Shown piece by piece: positions 33,868 to 45,478 of a stretch of 64,000 nucleotides of DNA (position 1 is the first letter of the stretch; each line of letters opens with the position of its first letter). The position numbers and the translations under genes are program-made. This DNA comes from Cyathus striatus. Taxonomy: Eukaryota; Basidiomycota; Agaricomycetes; Agaricales; Nidulariaceae. The DNA lies in assembly GCA_025738555.1 (NCBI GenBank), contig JAOVFP010000015.1:2356001-2420000 (forward strand), given 5' to 3'. The notes below the pieces were generated by a model, which saw nothing but the letters and a program-made list of their open reading frames with translations, did no database searches and was not told the DNA's origin.

Positions 33868-34075
33868 TGAGGGTAGTAAACAAGTAATTAGTTGGGATAG
33901 ATAAGTACTAAATATTAAAGTAGTACCGGCAAATGAAGATACCGGTGTATGTCGGGGAATGCCGAAAATTGAATTGGCGACAGGCTACGGCGTTGGTCCC
34001 GTGGATTGGTCGTGTTGCGGTGCTTGCCCGTTACCTGCCCGTTTCCCCGCAACTGCGCCTCCGTCCTCTCCTGAT
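33868..34075. promoter_or_regulatory. Shared promoter of two divergent transcription-factor genes
   Basis: The 208 bp between the bHLH start (33867, minus) and the Zn2Cys6 start (34076, plus) must hold both promoters unless the transcripts overlap. An ACCGG-containing stretch occurs at 33925-33945. No site is firmly identified. Confidence 0.45.
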
Positions 34076-34880
34076 ATGTCGGCCATCCCCACTGACGAGC
34101 CGGCCCAAGACGCCCCGCCGTCGATCGATACCCAACAACTCCAGCAACTTCAGCAGCAACACCAACAGCAGCAGGACCTCTCAAATGCTGTCAACTCACA
34201 GTCTATCCAGAATGGTTCTGCATCCTCCGCTGAACCTACCCGCAAACGTGCTCTTCTTCCTCCTCCTCACATAGTTTATCTCCCTAACCTTCATCCAAGC
34301 TAAAGCTCCATCCGTTCGCAGAGCTTGTGTAGCCTGTCACACTGGAAAGACCAGGTGCAGCGAAGTCTTGCCTTGCCAGGTTGGCTTCCACACTTGTTCT
34401 CTATCGCCGATTCTAATCCCCAATGTTTCCTCCTAGAGTTGCCTCAAACGAGGTTTAGGAGCTACCTGTGCCTATCCAGATCCAGAAGCACAAGACCATC
34501 ACAACCACCACACCCCAGGTACCACATACCTTACCTGTCGACGCGTCTTCCTTTACTTATTCATACCAGCACCAACAGTGAGCCAGTTTGCGCCTCCCCC
34601 TATGTATGGAACTATTCAGGGTGCCCCAAACCTCTCTCATCAACAATACTATGACTACAACGGCGCCTTCACCGGCGCCTCTACCTCTACATTTCGTCCC
34701 AACAAAAGGCCTCGCAACCTCACAGAGGAAGAAACCGCTGCCATCACTCGTAACTTCAGCCGTGGAGACTTTTTCGTCGGTTCAAGTGCGCCTGTGCGAA
34801 TTGATCCTCGCCTTCCCGTCAGATTGACACTCGGAGAAGGCGATCACGTCCATTTCACTATTGGGGAAGCTCTCGTGTAA
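34076..34880 (+). CDS. Small Zn2Cys6 transcription factor
   Basis: Gal4-type zinc cluster: RRACVACHTGKTRC followed after splicing by SEVLPCQSCLKRGLG and ATC, giving spacing C-x2-C-x6-C-x5-C-x2-C-x8-C, all six ligands present. The N-terminus has a polyglutamine run (about residues 20-34). Four exons are needed: an intron (GTGCTC...CAAG, about 34247-34297) joins TRKPKAPSVRRAC, a second falls between the fifth-spacing Gln and SCLK, and a third precedes VSQFAPPPMYG. The C-terminal part includes FRPNKRPRNLTEEETAAI and a closing LGEGDHVHFTIGEALV. No fungal_trans regulatory domain is seen; at roughly 200 residues it is much shorter than typical Gal4-type factors. The start MSAIPTDEPA is the first ATG of the frame. 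Confidence 0.85.
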
Positions 34881-35630
34881 TCTGGATTGTTTTTTTCTAT
34901 CTTGTTGTATTATATTCGACTTTCTTGCAGTACTTATGTTTACCCCTTTTGTCTACCCCCTTGCTTTTGTTGTATAATTTGTATTCTTGGTGGAATTCGG
35001 TGGCCATTTAACTATCAAACTGCTGTACGATGGACAATAAATATCCCCTTGAGCTATTAACTATAAACTTATGATGCCTGCATCTTCAAACTGTTCTCAG
35101 CCTTGCTCAGCGTTTTACAGTGATGTCACCTGGTCTTATATAAATAGTACATGCAGCTGCGTTCATCACTGCTACTCTTACTTTCTGCATACTTTGGGTT
35201 CGAGTATCACAGTTATCGAGTTATATGTTGAAGGCTCTGATAAAATCGTATGACGGTGTATATTGTGGGGGTAAACGCACACGGTAAACAACGTAGTGTA
35301 TAGATTTGAATACAAAGCATGTAGTACATAAAAGGCATAGTTATGTGGTATAAAATAAAATGGAAAACATACAAGTGAAACATAGTGGCGCGAGCGGGAA
35401 TCATTGAGACATTTGAATATGGTTGTCTCAGGTATTCCAACATTATAAGTAATACATGCGGATAGCTATAAAGCTGGAAAGCGAAGATATAAAATATGTG
35501 ATTTATACTTCACCTTACTGCGTCATTTCTTCACTGAACATTTGCAATCACATATTCCACTAGTACTATACAGGTCATATAGCGTAGAATATGTATAACT
35601 CTATGAAAAGTTCTAACTGGTACATCAAAA
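34881..35630. other. Convergent intergenic region, no gene seen
   Basis: These are 3' regions of the Zn2Cys6 and NAA10 genes plus A/T-rich DNA. Small reading frames at 35071-35253 and 35213-35443 show no family features. Confidence 0.5.
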
Positions 35631-36366
35631 CTACGATGCTGTCAATAGCAATCTCATAGACAGTGCATCTTCTCCGTCACCATCTGTAGAGTTCAGCTTA
35701 GAGCTTAATGTGACCGGATGAAGTGAAAGCGACTCACAGTATTTCTTTTCCACCTCCGCCACTTCGAACCCTAGTGTATCGCGGTATAAAGCTATAGCCG
35801 CCTTGTTTGATTTACGCACATGAAGTGATACATATGTAGCCTTGTAGATAGAAGCCATCGCCTCTTCTGTAAAGGAGTTAGCCAAGCTTCGACCACACAG
35901 TAGAATCAGTGTCTTACGAGAAAGTAGCATCAGCTTCTTTGCGAGCCCGAGACGTCGATGTGATCGTAAAACAGAGATTGAGTTCACATGACCATGTATT
36001 TCTCCTTTGTCATTCGGTTCTTCTTCTCTAAACGTGGTGTCAAAGAGTGTTTCGCCGCAATGCTTCAATGAGATACATACATTTTGGCCAAAACGTATCC
36101 AACAATCCGACCTTTGTGATCCTCAGCGACGAAGGATATCTGAGGCCATGTCATGGCATGATATATCCCTGAAATACGTTAAAGGCCAAATACTTATGCG
36201 TTATACACTCTGCCAATCTCACAAAACTTCATCACGTAGTTTTCAGGCAAATTCTGCAGATTAGCAGCCTGCATACCCAGAAGGTCGTCCACCTATACTG
36301 AACGTAGCGTGAGCGTGAGTTTATTGCTGCGGATTTTCTACGAACCCTTGCAGTTCGAATGTTCAT
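35631..36366 (-). CDS. NAA10: N-alpha-acetyltransferase 10, catalytic subunit of NatA
   Basis: GNAT acetyltransferase acting with Naa15 on the ribosome to acetylate N-termini exposed after Met removal. Five exons rebuild [69 protein letters not shown] (the acetyl-CoA R/Q-x-x-G-x-A loop), [17 protein letters not shown] and [12 protein letters not shown]. The first exon is only 21 coding bases (36346-36366, MNIRTAR). All joins keep the family alignment, including the split Tyr of KYYGDG. The protein stops at LTAS soon after the core, so it lacks the long acidic tail of some orthologues. It is divergent from the F-box gene. Confidence 0.95.
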
Positions 36367-36686
36367 GCTTGAATCCAAATAACAGATTTTCAAGTATGCG
36401 ATGTAGTAACCGAAAGCTGAAGTTACCTGGCCGCTTCAGGCTTCAGCCGATCCGGAATCCCTAATGGTAATATCGAGGCTGTTGCACAACAAAGGTAAAC
36501 AATTACAGTGATCTATATTCGGAATAAACGCGTCTTCGAACGACACCATGAAGGCGAAAAGAACAAGGAACGAATAAGTACAAGGTATCCACCGCAAACC
36601 TAACCGAGTGAAAGACATATACACGAGTTTCTCAAATGATAGCTTCTTCTCCATTACTTGCCCTTCTCCAACGCTGGTCGTGAACG
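36367..36686. promoter_or_regulatory. Divergent promoter region NAA10 / F-box gene
   Basis: This 320-bp gap lies between two divergent start codons. A 72-codon minus frame inside it has no family features and is not called. No specific binding site is recognised. Confidence 0.4.
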
Positions 36687-38866
36687 ATGAAGACTCTTCA
36701 GCTTGACGCTTACTTCAGAAGCTATTTCTACGCACATGCATTTGTCCCTCATTTCTCTTCGATTTATAAATTACATGTCGATCTCTTTATTGACCGCATT
36801 TTTATCCATCTATGTGTCGAGGATGTCCTAGCGTTACGACAGGTGAAGTATTCATTGCTTATCGCGAATTCGCGTTCCAGCGTTACAACTGACGCGTTTG
36901 ACATTAGGTTAACAGACCATTCTATCTCCTTACGCTAACACCAATTATTTGGCAGCGTTTCCTGGAACGTATGCGGATTTCCACCCCTCCTCCTCGACAA
37001 GTCTTTCGTTGCCATTTTGAATTGGACGAGTACGAAGCTGAAGATCTAGTGCGAAGGAATCTATGTTTAGACAGGAATTGGAGGCAATATTCCGGACATG
37101 CATTTCATCATCGTTTAGGGAGCTCCTTTGGTGACGTCCTTGAGATGAAGCTGGTTCCCGGAGGAAAATACCTTGTCGCATCCGTTAAGGACCCTACTAA
37201 TATGCGCTTCTACGTTGTCGTATATGCGATGGATAATCCGAATGGACCCAAAGCCTTGGTTCGATCTCAGACATTTGCAAAGGCGTACGGAATTCAAGCC
37301 AAGTACATACAGTTCGATGGCCAGGATGGAATTGTGATTGTTTATACCCGTGCTGTTCTACGGAACGGGGCACCATATGAGTATGTTAACAGCGCTTTCT
37401 TTATCAGTAGCATCGCTAACATATTATAGTGCTAACGAGAAGCTTGATCCATTCAATCCACCTTCATATGAAGTGGTCGCATTGCACATCTCATTACATG
37501 CCCTTGACGTGTTGGCTAATCCAGTCGCCTCGGAGGTCCGCAAGTTGGCAATGGAACAACCCGAGCCGTTTACCGAGGTGTCAGAGCTTACATTCGAAAA
37601 ACCTATCGATGAAGTCACATTATTCAGCTTTCACGGAAAGCCTTATATCTCCGCTACTCAGAATCCCAACCAAATAACGTTTGTCGACTTGCTGACGAAG
37701 AATTTAGTGAGGTTAATATGCAAACACGAGCCTGAATATACGGGCATGGTTTGTGGCCTTCTCTTCCATGACGGAGTCCCGTTCTAACATCTTTTCACAT
37801 TCCAGTTTGTCCAGCTCGATCATATCGACGCACTCAGAGTGCTTCCTGATCAAAGAGAAGTTCTTGTCGTCCGATCTTTTCTCCTCGAAGATATGACGGT
37901 AGCCCACGTTTTGTGTCTGTATGCCCTGCCCGGTGAGGGTGATTGTAAAGAAAACCCCATCAGTCAATACGTACTCAAGGGAAACTTACAGTACGTGAAC
38001 TGCCAGATCTCCGACCATCAACTATCCACACCGGTCAACGAATGGACCTTGAAAAACTTTTGCTCACCTCGTCCTCGAATCCCCTCTACCCCACCACCGC
38101 CGATATCTATATTCTTTCGCACTATCGAACCAAATGGAATAGTACAACTGAGGATCTTTCCGGAGAGATTTATCAGAAAAGGAACCCTGCGATTCAGATA
38201 TGGTCTTGACAATGTCACGAAGCACACAGTGTATGATATGAATCAATCGGTATCGTCTCCATTTGTGCTTCCAGGTGCCCATAGGGCTGCAGTCTTCAAA
38301 CTCTGGAGGTACTGCATGCCGCATGTTATGCCGGAGAAGCTTCAGAATGACGACGACGGCTTCTTGACAGAGAAGTTGGACCACACTTTACTGGACATTG
38401 GACGATACGTCCATCCAGACGATGTACCTTCTCGCCCTGAAGAGCCACTTAACAGGACGTGGTCACGCGCATAAGACCTTCTGCTGACAATTCCTTTCTT
38501 CCTCTTTGGTGTGCCGACGAAATTGCGGCAATCAATGCAAGTGGCGGGCTGAGGGCTATCGCATTTGACGAAACTATCGGAAGACTATGTGTCGTACCCA
38601 AGCTTGATAGCATGATCTACGTTTTTGATTTTACCCATCTTCCTCTAGATTCAGATGAAAGACATAGAAGATGGAAACGAGATAGAGAATGGTTACTAGA
38701 AAACTTTCCATTTCGTGCTGATCGTCTGGATAGAGAAAAAACGTATTCAGAAATCATAATTCGGCTCTTCTACGACAAGGAGACCGAAGAAACACATGTG
38801 ATATATCGACCGCCGACACCAATGCAATCGATAGAAGAACTTGAGCCAGACCCATGCAGCCCTTAA
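36687..38866 (+). CDS. F-box domain protein
   Basis: The N-terminal F-box is YKLHVDLFIDRIFIHLCVED, VLALRQ, then after an intron VNRPFYLLTLTPIIWQRFLE, giving the typical L-P/V-x-D-L...WxxF pattern, so it probably binds Skp1 in an SCF ligase. The rest (about 500 residues) has segments spaced like beta-propeller strands (FGDVLEMKLVPGGKYLVASV, FYVVVYAMD, IVIVYTRAV, VTLFSFHGKPYISAT, GMVCGLLF, LLVVRSF-like VLVVRSFLLED, LRAIAFDETIGRLCVV), as in many Agaricomycete F-box proteins, but no clean WD repeats. A late intron with a GTCCAT donor at about 38410 is needed to enter the last exon. It ends EELEPDPCSP. The target is unknown. The start ATG is the first in the frame, though an extra 5' intron is possible. 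Confidence 0.8.
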
Positions 38867-39255
38867 ATGAACTGACTGAACGAAATCTTTTAGCACTCCT
38901 TAGTTGCAGATAATTTAATCACCGCTTGATAATACGTAGAGTTCCATTGATAATGTGTACATAATACAGATCTACATCGCGATATGTAGTTATTAGTGAG
39001 GTATGTTGCTGTATAGTGATGTAAATAATTGACAGAACAAAAACAATACTCACGGTATCGTGTGTATCTGACAGTGCTCTTGTGGGTCAATGGAAAAAAG
39101 ACAATGAATGCTGGGAAGATGAAAATAATAAAAAGACAGCAAAGGAAAAGAGGGAGAAAGAAGAAAAGAAAGACAGAGACATTGGATGAGGATGAGCACT
39201 TCATCCGTCCAGGAAAATACAATCAAATACAACATATGCCTCCAAAAAGAGGCAC
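38867..39255. other. Convergent 3' intergenic region
   Basis: A/T-rich, with a lysine-coding purine run at 39110-39180 (AAGAAAAGAAAG type). No gene seen. Confidence 0.5.
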
Positions 39256-42200
39256 TTAAAATCGCATGAACGCGCTCGGCGCTTTCTCTCGTTCCTTATG
39301 CTGGCCCTTGTCTTTATCCTTCCTCCCAAACCCTAGAATGGGCGCAGTGAGGCTAAGCTTCCTCGTCGCACGCTTCATCCCACTCGTGCCCGCACTAGAG
39401 GTTGTAGCCGTGCTGTGTCCGGCTGCAGAAGACGGAACAGATCCAGGAGGAGGAGTACTATGTCTCAGCAGACTTGTCGCCGACGCAGTACCAGCATACC
39501 TTGACTCTGCTTCCGCTAATTTCTCGTCATATATATTACTCGGCTCAGTGGAGAATACATTCCCATTGCTCAGAGGCTCAGCATATTGAGGCAACTCTTG
39601 CGTCGGCGAAGAAGGAGCAGAGGGGATTGGAGGAAGATGTCGATCCGATCTCCTATTCGGCGATAATGCCGCACCTGCTGTTGATGGTCTCTGCACATGT
39701 GTCGGTGTAGGAGGTAGTTTGGGTCTCGTCCTCGAATGGCCGGTAGAAGGTCTATAACTATCACTGCGAATATTATCTCCCTCTGGATTAAGCGACGATT
39801 TTCTCGCAGGCGGGAACTCGAGCAGCGGTCCATTCGGAGAAGACGCAGGCGACCAATCACCATCTGGACCCAGACTGGAGAAAGGTGAAGAAGCATAAGA
39901 CGCCGAGTCCGAGGCGAACGTTTCACCGTATCCATTGGCTTGATGATGATCAGAATGAGGTGTAAAATGGAAATCTCTAATAGGCGTGGCGGTCGATTTC
40001 GGCCTTGGAACCGTCGATGCACCGTTCACTACCTTGTCAACGAATATCCCTGTCTCACTCGGGCGTCGAGGTTGATGCCTGTTGTGCTTCTCTCGCAATT
40101 GATGCCCCGAGTTTCTTAACCAATGCATAGCCGAATGATCTTCAGCTGAGGGACCCACTGAAGTGGACTGTGGAGCAGGAGACGACGGCGTTTCAGAAAT
40201 ATTCCGATCTTTGTCTTTTTCCTTGTGAGTGCTCTTCCGTCTGCCAAACCACCCACCAACGCCATATTTGCGCTCGTGGTCCTTCTCTTTCTTAGATTTG
40301 TCCTTGCCATTTACTGGGGGAAGGTAAGGAGAGCCGGTACTTCTTGAAGGTTGAGCCAATGCTGGTGATGACGGAAGCGGAGGTGGAGACTCCCTGCTCA
40401 TTTGCTGGCTCAACGCGGGACTGGACGCTCTCATGCGCGGCCCCTTCTCGCGTGCAGTTCCATTCGGCAACTTCGGCATCGGCGGCGGTGGCAACGCAGA
40501 AGAATTTACCACAACCTTGCTAGCTGTTGACGATGGTGTCCTACGCAACGCCCCCAAAATGCCCTTGGTCTTTCCAGTAGGCGTGGGCGGTGCGGCAGCA
40601 ACTATCGATCGTGATGTCGAGCTTGTGTGACTTGATGCACTCTCCGGAACAGTGATCTGCAATGCTGATGAGGATGATGCAGAAGGCTTTCCCAGAATCG
40701 GTGATAGAATTGGTGACGCCGACGATGGTGTCCCCGCCGACTCTTCAGTGGCTTCGGGCACATTCTCCTCTGCTACCAAACGAGGGGGATAACAATGGGC
40801 TCTGTCACTGGGACCGAAACGCTGGTCGGCTCTGGCTGTGGGGGTGATGGGGAACGGAGACCAAGTTCAACAAGATCGATGTCTACAGCTTGGTAGTACA
40901 GCACATACGCTGAGCCTGCATTAGACTCGCCAAAGTATTTCGGGATATCTGCTTCTGAGATGGGTGAGACATTTTCATCATCAAAGACGAACCAATTTCC
41001 AAGCGTCTTTATGATAGAAATGTAGTGCCCTTGATGGGGACCACTATACGATATAATTAGCATGGATACAAATTTATAACCAAAAAAAAATTACGTACGC
41101 TCCGATGTGAATGACAATGGCAAAAAGATTATAGAGCCTATCCGCGTCTTCCATATCGTCGACGGTATTAAAGAGCCTGAGCTCAAAAGGAAATGCAACA
41201 CGATAAGATAGCTTGATATACTTTTGGACATCTTCCTGGTACTTGAAGCGCTTCAAGTGGAGGGCAAGAACATTAGGTAACTTTTTGATTTTCATCCTTC
41301 ACGAAATCGGATGAACACGGACACATGAGACCAGAATAAATGAATTACACACCTCTTTTCTGCCTCTTGCAGTCCCCCGCACGCGTCGCATGAGAACTTG
41401 TTGCCTCGGCATAGCATCTCACTAGCGCTAAACTGCCTTAGACAAGCAGTGACGCTCGAATTCTGCTCAATATCGATCGAGAGGTCGAGAAAGGACTCGT
41501 CCCTCGACGAGACCTAGAGCGGACCAGTTGTTAAGATCACCAGCCAGGAAGAGAGAGATAAGCTATGGATTACGTACTGTCTCACAGGATAGACATCGCG
41601 TCTCGCTGGTGAGAACGCCTTCAAACAGTTTATGAACAAGCGTCGCATCTTGAGGCGGGGTTCCCGAGTTGGAGCTTGCGGTCAAAATGGTAGGTGGCGC
41701 ATTGGGAAGGGTGCCGACCGAGCTGGCCACTAAAGCCGTCAGAGGCATTAGCATTTCATTGAGGCAATATCTAATTAGGATAACTTGGACGGGGATACTC
41801 ACAGTCCTCTCCATTCCCACTCCCTGTTTGAGCGGGCTGTCTCTGCCGCCTTTCGTCCTCGACCTCCTCGACGATCCTATTAAGTAAATAATTAAGAAAT
41901 TCATGGGCATCCTGATGCATTGTGGAGCGAAAAGACTCGTTGAGATCCTTGAGTTTTTCGATGAAGGCGCGGGGGGCGACGGAGCCTTTTTCGGAAGGGT
42001 TGGTGGAGATGTAGAGGAAGAGGGAGCGGAGAGCGGAGAAGAGGGTGGGCGGGGAGGAAGGGATGGGGGGTATAGAGGGCTGAGTGGCGAGGGCATTGGG
42101 TGCTGCGGCAGCGCCGGTTGCGGTTGAAGGCTTGCGCTCTGGCTTGCGGCGCACAGGCGTGAGAGTGGTGGGCGGTTCTGCTGGGGCTGGGGGTGCGGGG

Positions 42201-42551
42201 TCTGCGGATGGAGGGGGTGGGGGTGGTATAGAGTTGTCGGGCTGCTGGAGAACGAGCTCTCTGAAGGGAACACAGAAGTAGAGGGCTTGTATGACGGAGT
42301 TGGCGTAGCTGCGAGGGGATTAGCATTTGGTAAGTGATTGGAGCAGAGGTGCTCACCATGTATTCCCAAACTAGAGAGAGAGAGAAGGTAAGAACATTGT
42401 TGGAAGAGGAAGAAGAAAGACGAACATTCTCCAAACCAAATTTCTTTGAATCTGCAGAGGTTGGGGGAGAGTCGGTTGGGGGCTGGGTAGATGTGGTGTT
42501 CTGGGAAGAGGAGGGCTGGGGGACGAATGGCATCCATTTTGACCTTGCCAT
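39256..42551 (-). CDS. Ubiquitin carboxyl-terminal hydrolase, Ubp9/USP12-46/CreB type, with long tail
   Basis: C19 cysteine protease that removes ubiquitin; fungal relatives act with WD-repeat partners (CreB-CreC). After [13 protein letters not shown], the Cys box is [20 protein letters not shown]; introns fall inside it, and the catalytic Cys codon is split TG|C by the intron between about 42344 and 42309. Then come a Pro-rich insert, [26 protein letters not shown], zinc Cys pairs (LSCET and CDACGG), [12 protein letters not shown], and the His box [13 protein letters not shown] with WFVFDDE. Past the catalytic domain a frame change near 40780 requires a further intron whose borders I cannot fix (a GTGACA or GTCCCA donor and a CAGAG acceptor would fit). 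It leads to a 500-residue Ser/Pro-rich basic tail ([39 protein letters not shown]). The tail could instead be a separate gene, but no promoter gap is present. Confidence 0.88.
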
Positions 42552-43437
42552 GGTTCGGGCCTTGGGCAGGCCTTGTGGTGGAGAAGAAAGCGGGGAGAGG
42601 AGAAGAGAGGACGGAGGCGGATGGATGATGGAGATGATGGTCGAGTTGAAGCGCATACAACTTGATCAAATCACGGATACATAATGACAGTGATAACCAA
42701 TATTAATCTCATATTTCATATCTCTTTGCACTATCCTACCACCACCACCACCACCACCGCCCTCTCCCCTCTCCCCTCCCTTCCCCTCTCTCCCCTCCTC
42801 CTTCCGTCCAAAGAGCTGCACTTCATTCACGTGAGGACCCCGAAAAACGTGACATGTTCACCAGAGTCAGGGCCAGCGATCCAGCGGAAATAACCATCCC
42901 TCACACAAGTAGAGATATGTCTTATATTATCGTTATATTATCGTTATTTTATATTTTGCGGGGCACAGTCGCTGGTGCAAGGCTGGAGAATGGACTCTGC
43001 TGAGGGAGATGAGTCCATCCCGATCTGGCTGAGATCAAACTGGGGATCAACACATCAAAAAGCAAGATCCAGATCTACTCCTCCTTCTCGGCCTGTGCCT
43101 GGCCATCTGCTCCCCTCCCTCTTCAACTCGTCATCCACGGCCCGCTATCTCACCGACTGTCTCCTCTCGCACTTCCCCCCTCATGTCACTGATTTCCATC
43201 CCATGTCGTGTACATGTCGTCCTCTACCATCCTCCCCGTAAACAGCGGCACAATCCTCCTGCCCACGCCGGTCCGGATTACTTCTCTCCAAACTTAACCC
43301 CAATCGAATCCTTCACCAAAGTGCTATATGCTTTCATTTAATCACCTATAATATATACCAAAACCAGCCACAGGCCGTTCTATGTACTGACAATGAACTC
43401 GTATCTTACCCGAGTATCCCTCAACCTTCTCTTCTCT
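42552..43437. other. Intergenic 0.9 kb, promoter side of the deubiquitinase gene
   Basis: It holds a CCA/CT-rich low-complexity tract (42737-42805), a CACGTG E-box at 42829-42834, and a short A/T tandem (TTATATTATCG repeated) near 42915. A plus-strand frame at 42975-43241 has no recognisable domain. The left side is the promoter of the deubiquitinase gene; the right side is the 3' region of the MOSC gene. Confidence 0.5.
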
Positions 43438-45114
43438 TCATGATCCTATCATCTTCTTCACCCTCACTGCGTCACCAACCCTCACCACTCCAGACCCCAT
43501 CGGCACACCATTGCACCCCACACACGGCTTCAGCTTTTGCACTTCATCTATCCCCGTTCTAAACTTCATAATTACCTTGTACGGAACAGCCCTGTCCCTC
43601 TCTCCCGTCTCCGGGCTGACGTTGGGCAACTATAACAATCCTTCTCAGACGATACTCCTAAACCTAATACTGAACACAGCACCCACCAGACACCGTGTAC
43701 ACTTCGACACAAGTACAATTGACGGCGATCCCTCGGGCCCGATGGAGATCTCTTCCCAGTCGTCCTCCGCAAACGGCCCTCCACCTTTCAACACAATATT
43801 CGGTCTGAACCTATATAAATCACAGAAAGCACGGCATCAGCCATCATATGACCAGACGTCAACAAAATTGCAAATCGTTATTAATACTCCCATCATGGAG
43901 TAATGCACGCGGATGCATTCCGCCCAATGTAGGTCCAACAACACTTTAAACAGTACAAAGAACACATACCTCTCAATCAATACTTTCTCCGTCTTCCACC
44001 TTTCTTCGATGCCCTGCGTACCCACATGGCTAACCAATTGTTCTTCAATAGCAGTTGTGCTTTCCTCAGACAACACAAGCAGCGGATACATATCCTGGAA
44101 CACTGCCGTAGCTTCCAATTTGGGAAACGCGGTCGTCGGGTCAGAAAGGCGCGGCCTAGGTCCCTTGTACACCAAATGCACCGGTTTCTCAAAGTATTTG
44201 GACAGTACTTCAGATGGAGAGGGACCAGAACTGGAAACAGATTCACAGATGTAGCCATCTATCGGGTCATGCGTGGGCCAAAGGGTTATTTTCGGCAGGC
44301 TGTGAAAAATACTTGTTTAAACCGCGAACTCGAGGCAGACAAAACATGTTCTTTTCACACGTACATGGTCCATTTCTTGAGATATTCCTCGTTGGGATCA
44401 AGGGGTACTTCAAAGGATTCACACCCTGATGATTCCGGGAACGTAACGCGTAGGATGCCACTGTGTGCTGAAGATTCGTCTTTGGTGATATGAGGCGTAA
44501 TTAAAACCATCTGGAATGTAAATGAGCGTGGGCACAGACATGTTGAAGACTACATACCTTTGGGAATTCACGCGCGGTGATAATCTGTAACTTGTTGACG
44601 TCGATAATGCTCCATTTTCTGTCGTTCTAATCATCGAAAAGATAAGATCCATTCTAGTATCGCTCAGGGGAACGCACCTCCAGTCCCTTTGGCGTATACA
44701 AGACAGACTCCACCGAAGTTCCTCGGCAACTCTAAAAGAGAGGGTTTCATATCAGATTCCAATACCCAGAGTGCTCAGGGAAGATGCGTTGCCTCGACAT
44801 TTCGACCATGCAGCATCAGGAAAAGACGTAGGGGGGCATATCCTCCACTCTACCCCAAAGATCTAATCATATACTCACTTTGATTGGGTGGATAAGTATT
44901 TTAGACACGCTCACATGTCCAGAGGGGGCTCTTTCGCAATATTTGGAGAATCGACTGAGTCAGACATCGTCTTAGCTGCTGGGGATTGCTTGATATCGCC
45001 TCTGCCTTGCACAATGGAAGATCGGTATAGGAAAGGAAAAGCAGAGATGGCCAATGCAAAGCACATCCATGTTAATGGACTAATCCCATCAAATAGGAAA
45101 GATGTGAAAACCAT
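43438..45114 (-). CDS. MOSC domain protein, mARC-like
   Basis: Molybdenum-cofactor-binding family related to mitochondrial amidoxime reducing component and the C-terminus of Moco sulfurase. Spliced segments follow the family order: a hydrophobic N-terminal anchor (SPLTWMCFALAISAFPFLY), SVSKILIHPIKSCRG, NDRKWSIID, LQIITAREFPKM, KPVHLVYKGPRPR, PLLVLSEES, FRPNIVLKGGGPFAEDDWEE, then SKCTRCLVPNVSPETGE, which holds the candidate Mo-ligand Cys, and KPCVGCNGVP. At least six introns are used. The N-terminal junction between the anchor exon and the HVSVSK exon is not resolved: the frames differ and no ideal intron is visible, so the start at 45114 (MVFTSFLF) is provisional. The anchor suggests outer mitochondrial membrane placement by analogy with mARC. 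Confidence 0.85.
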
Positions 45115-45478
45115 GAGGTTGAGACTTGGGAGACCGGTAGAAATCGATGTATATCGATAGAACAACGATTGGATGCCAGTACCCAGGGAAAGAGTTCTTT
45201 TGAAGAAATGAGGTCTGATTCCCTCGATACGCTTATAACGTGGTCGGAAGATCTAGGAGTGGAAAAGTGGAATGACAGCTTAGGTTAATCTTGGACTCTT
45301 CAGATTTAAATTAACTTTGGAGGGAGTAATTTCCGGTAAGTACGCGTTTCAGTAATTGAACTTGGATGAGGGGAATTCCGAATTCAAATGGCCTGTTTAT
45401 TACAGGATGGCGTCAAATGTTCTCGTTGTAGCGACAGAAGAACGGACCTACAGCTAGCGCATTCGGGCGTGTCTACAG

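Noticed and set aside
36436..36654. 72-codon minus frame between NAA10 and the F-box gene
   Set aside because: It lies in the divergent promoter gap; no family features.
39256..40779. Separate gene for the Ser/Pro-rich 507-codon frame
   Set aside because: No promoter gap to the deubiquitinase domain and no strong ATG at the frame start (it opens with TTG); best read as a 3' exon, though not proven.
42975..43241. 88-codon plus frame in the gap before the MOSC gene
   Set aside because: Pro/Ser-rich with no conserved feature and no exon neighbours.
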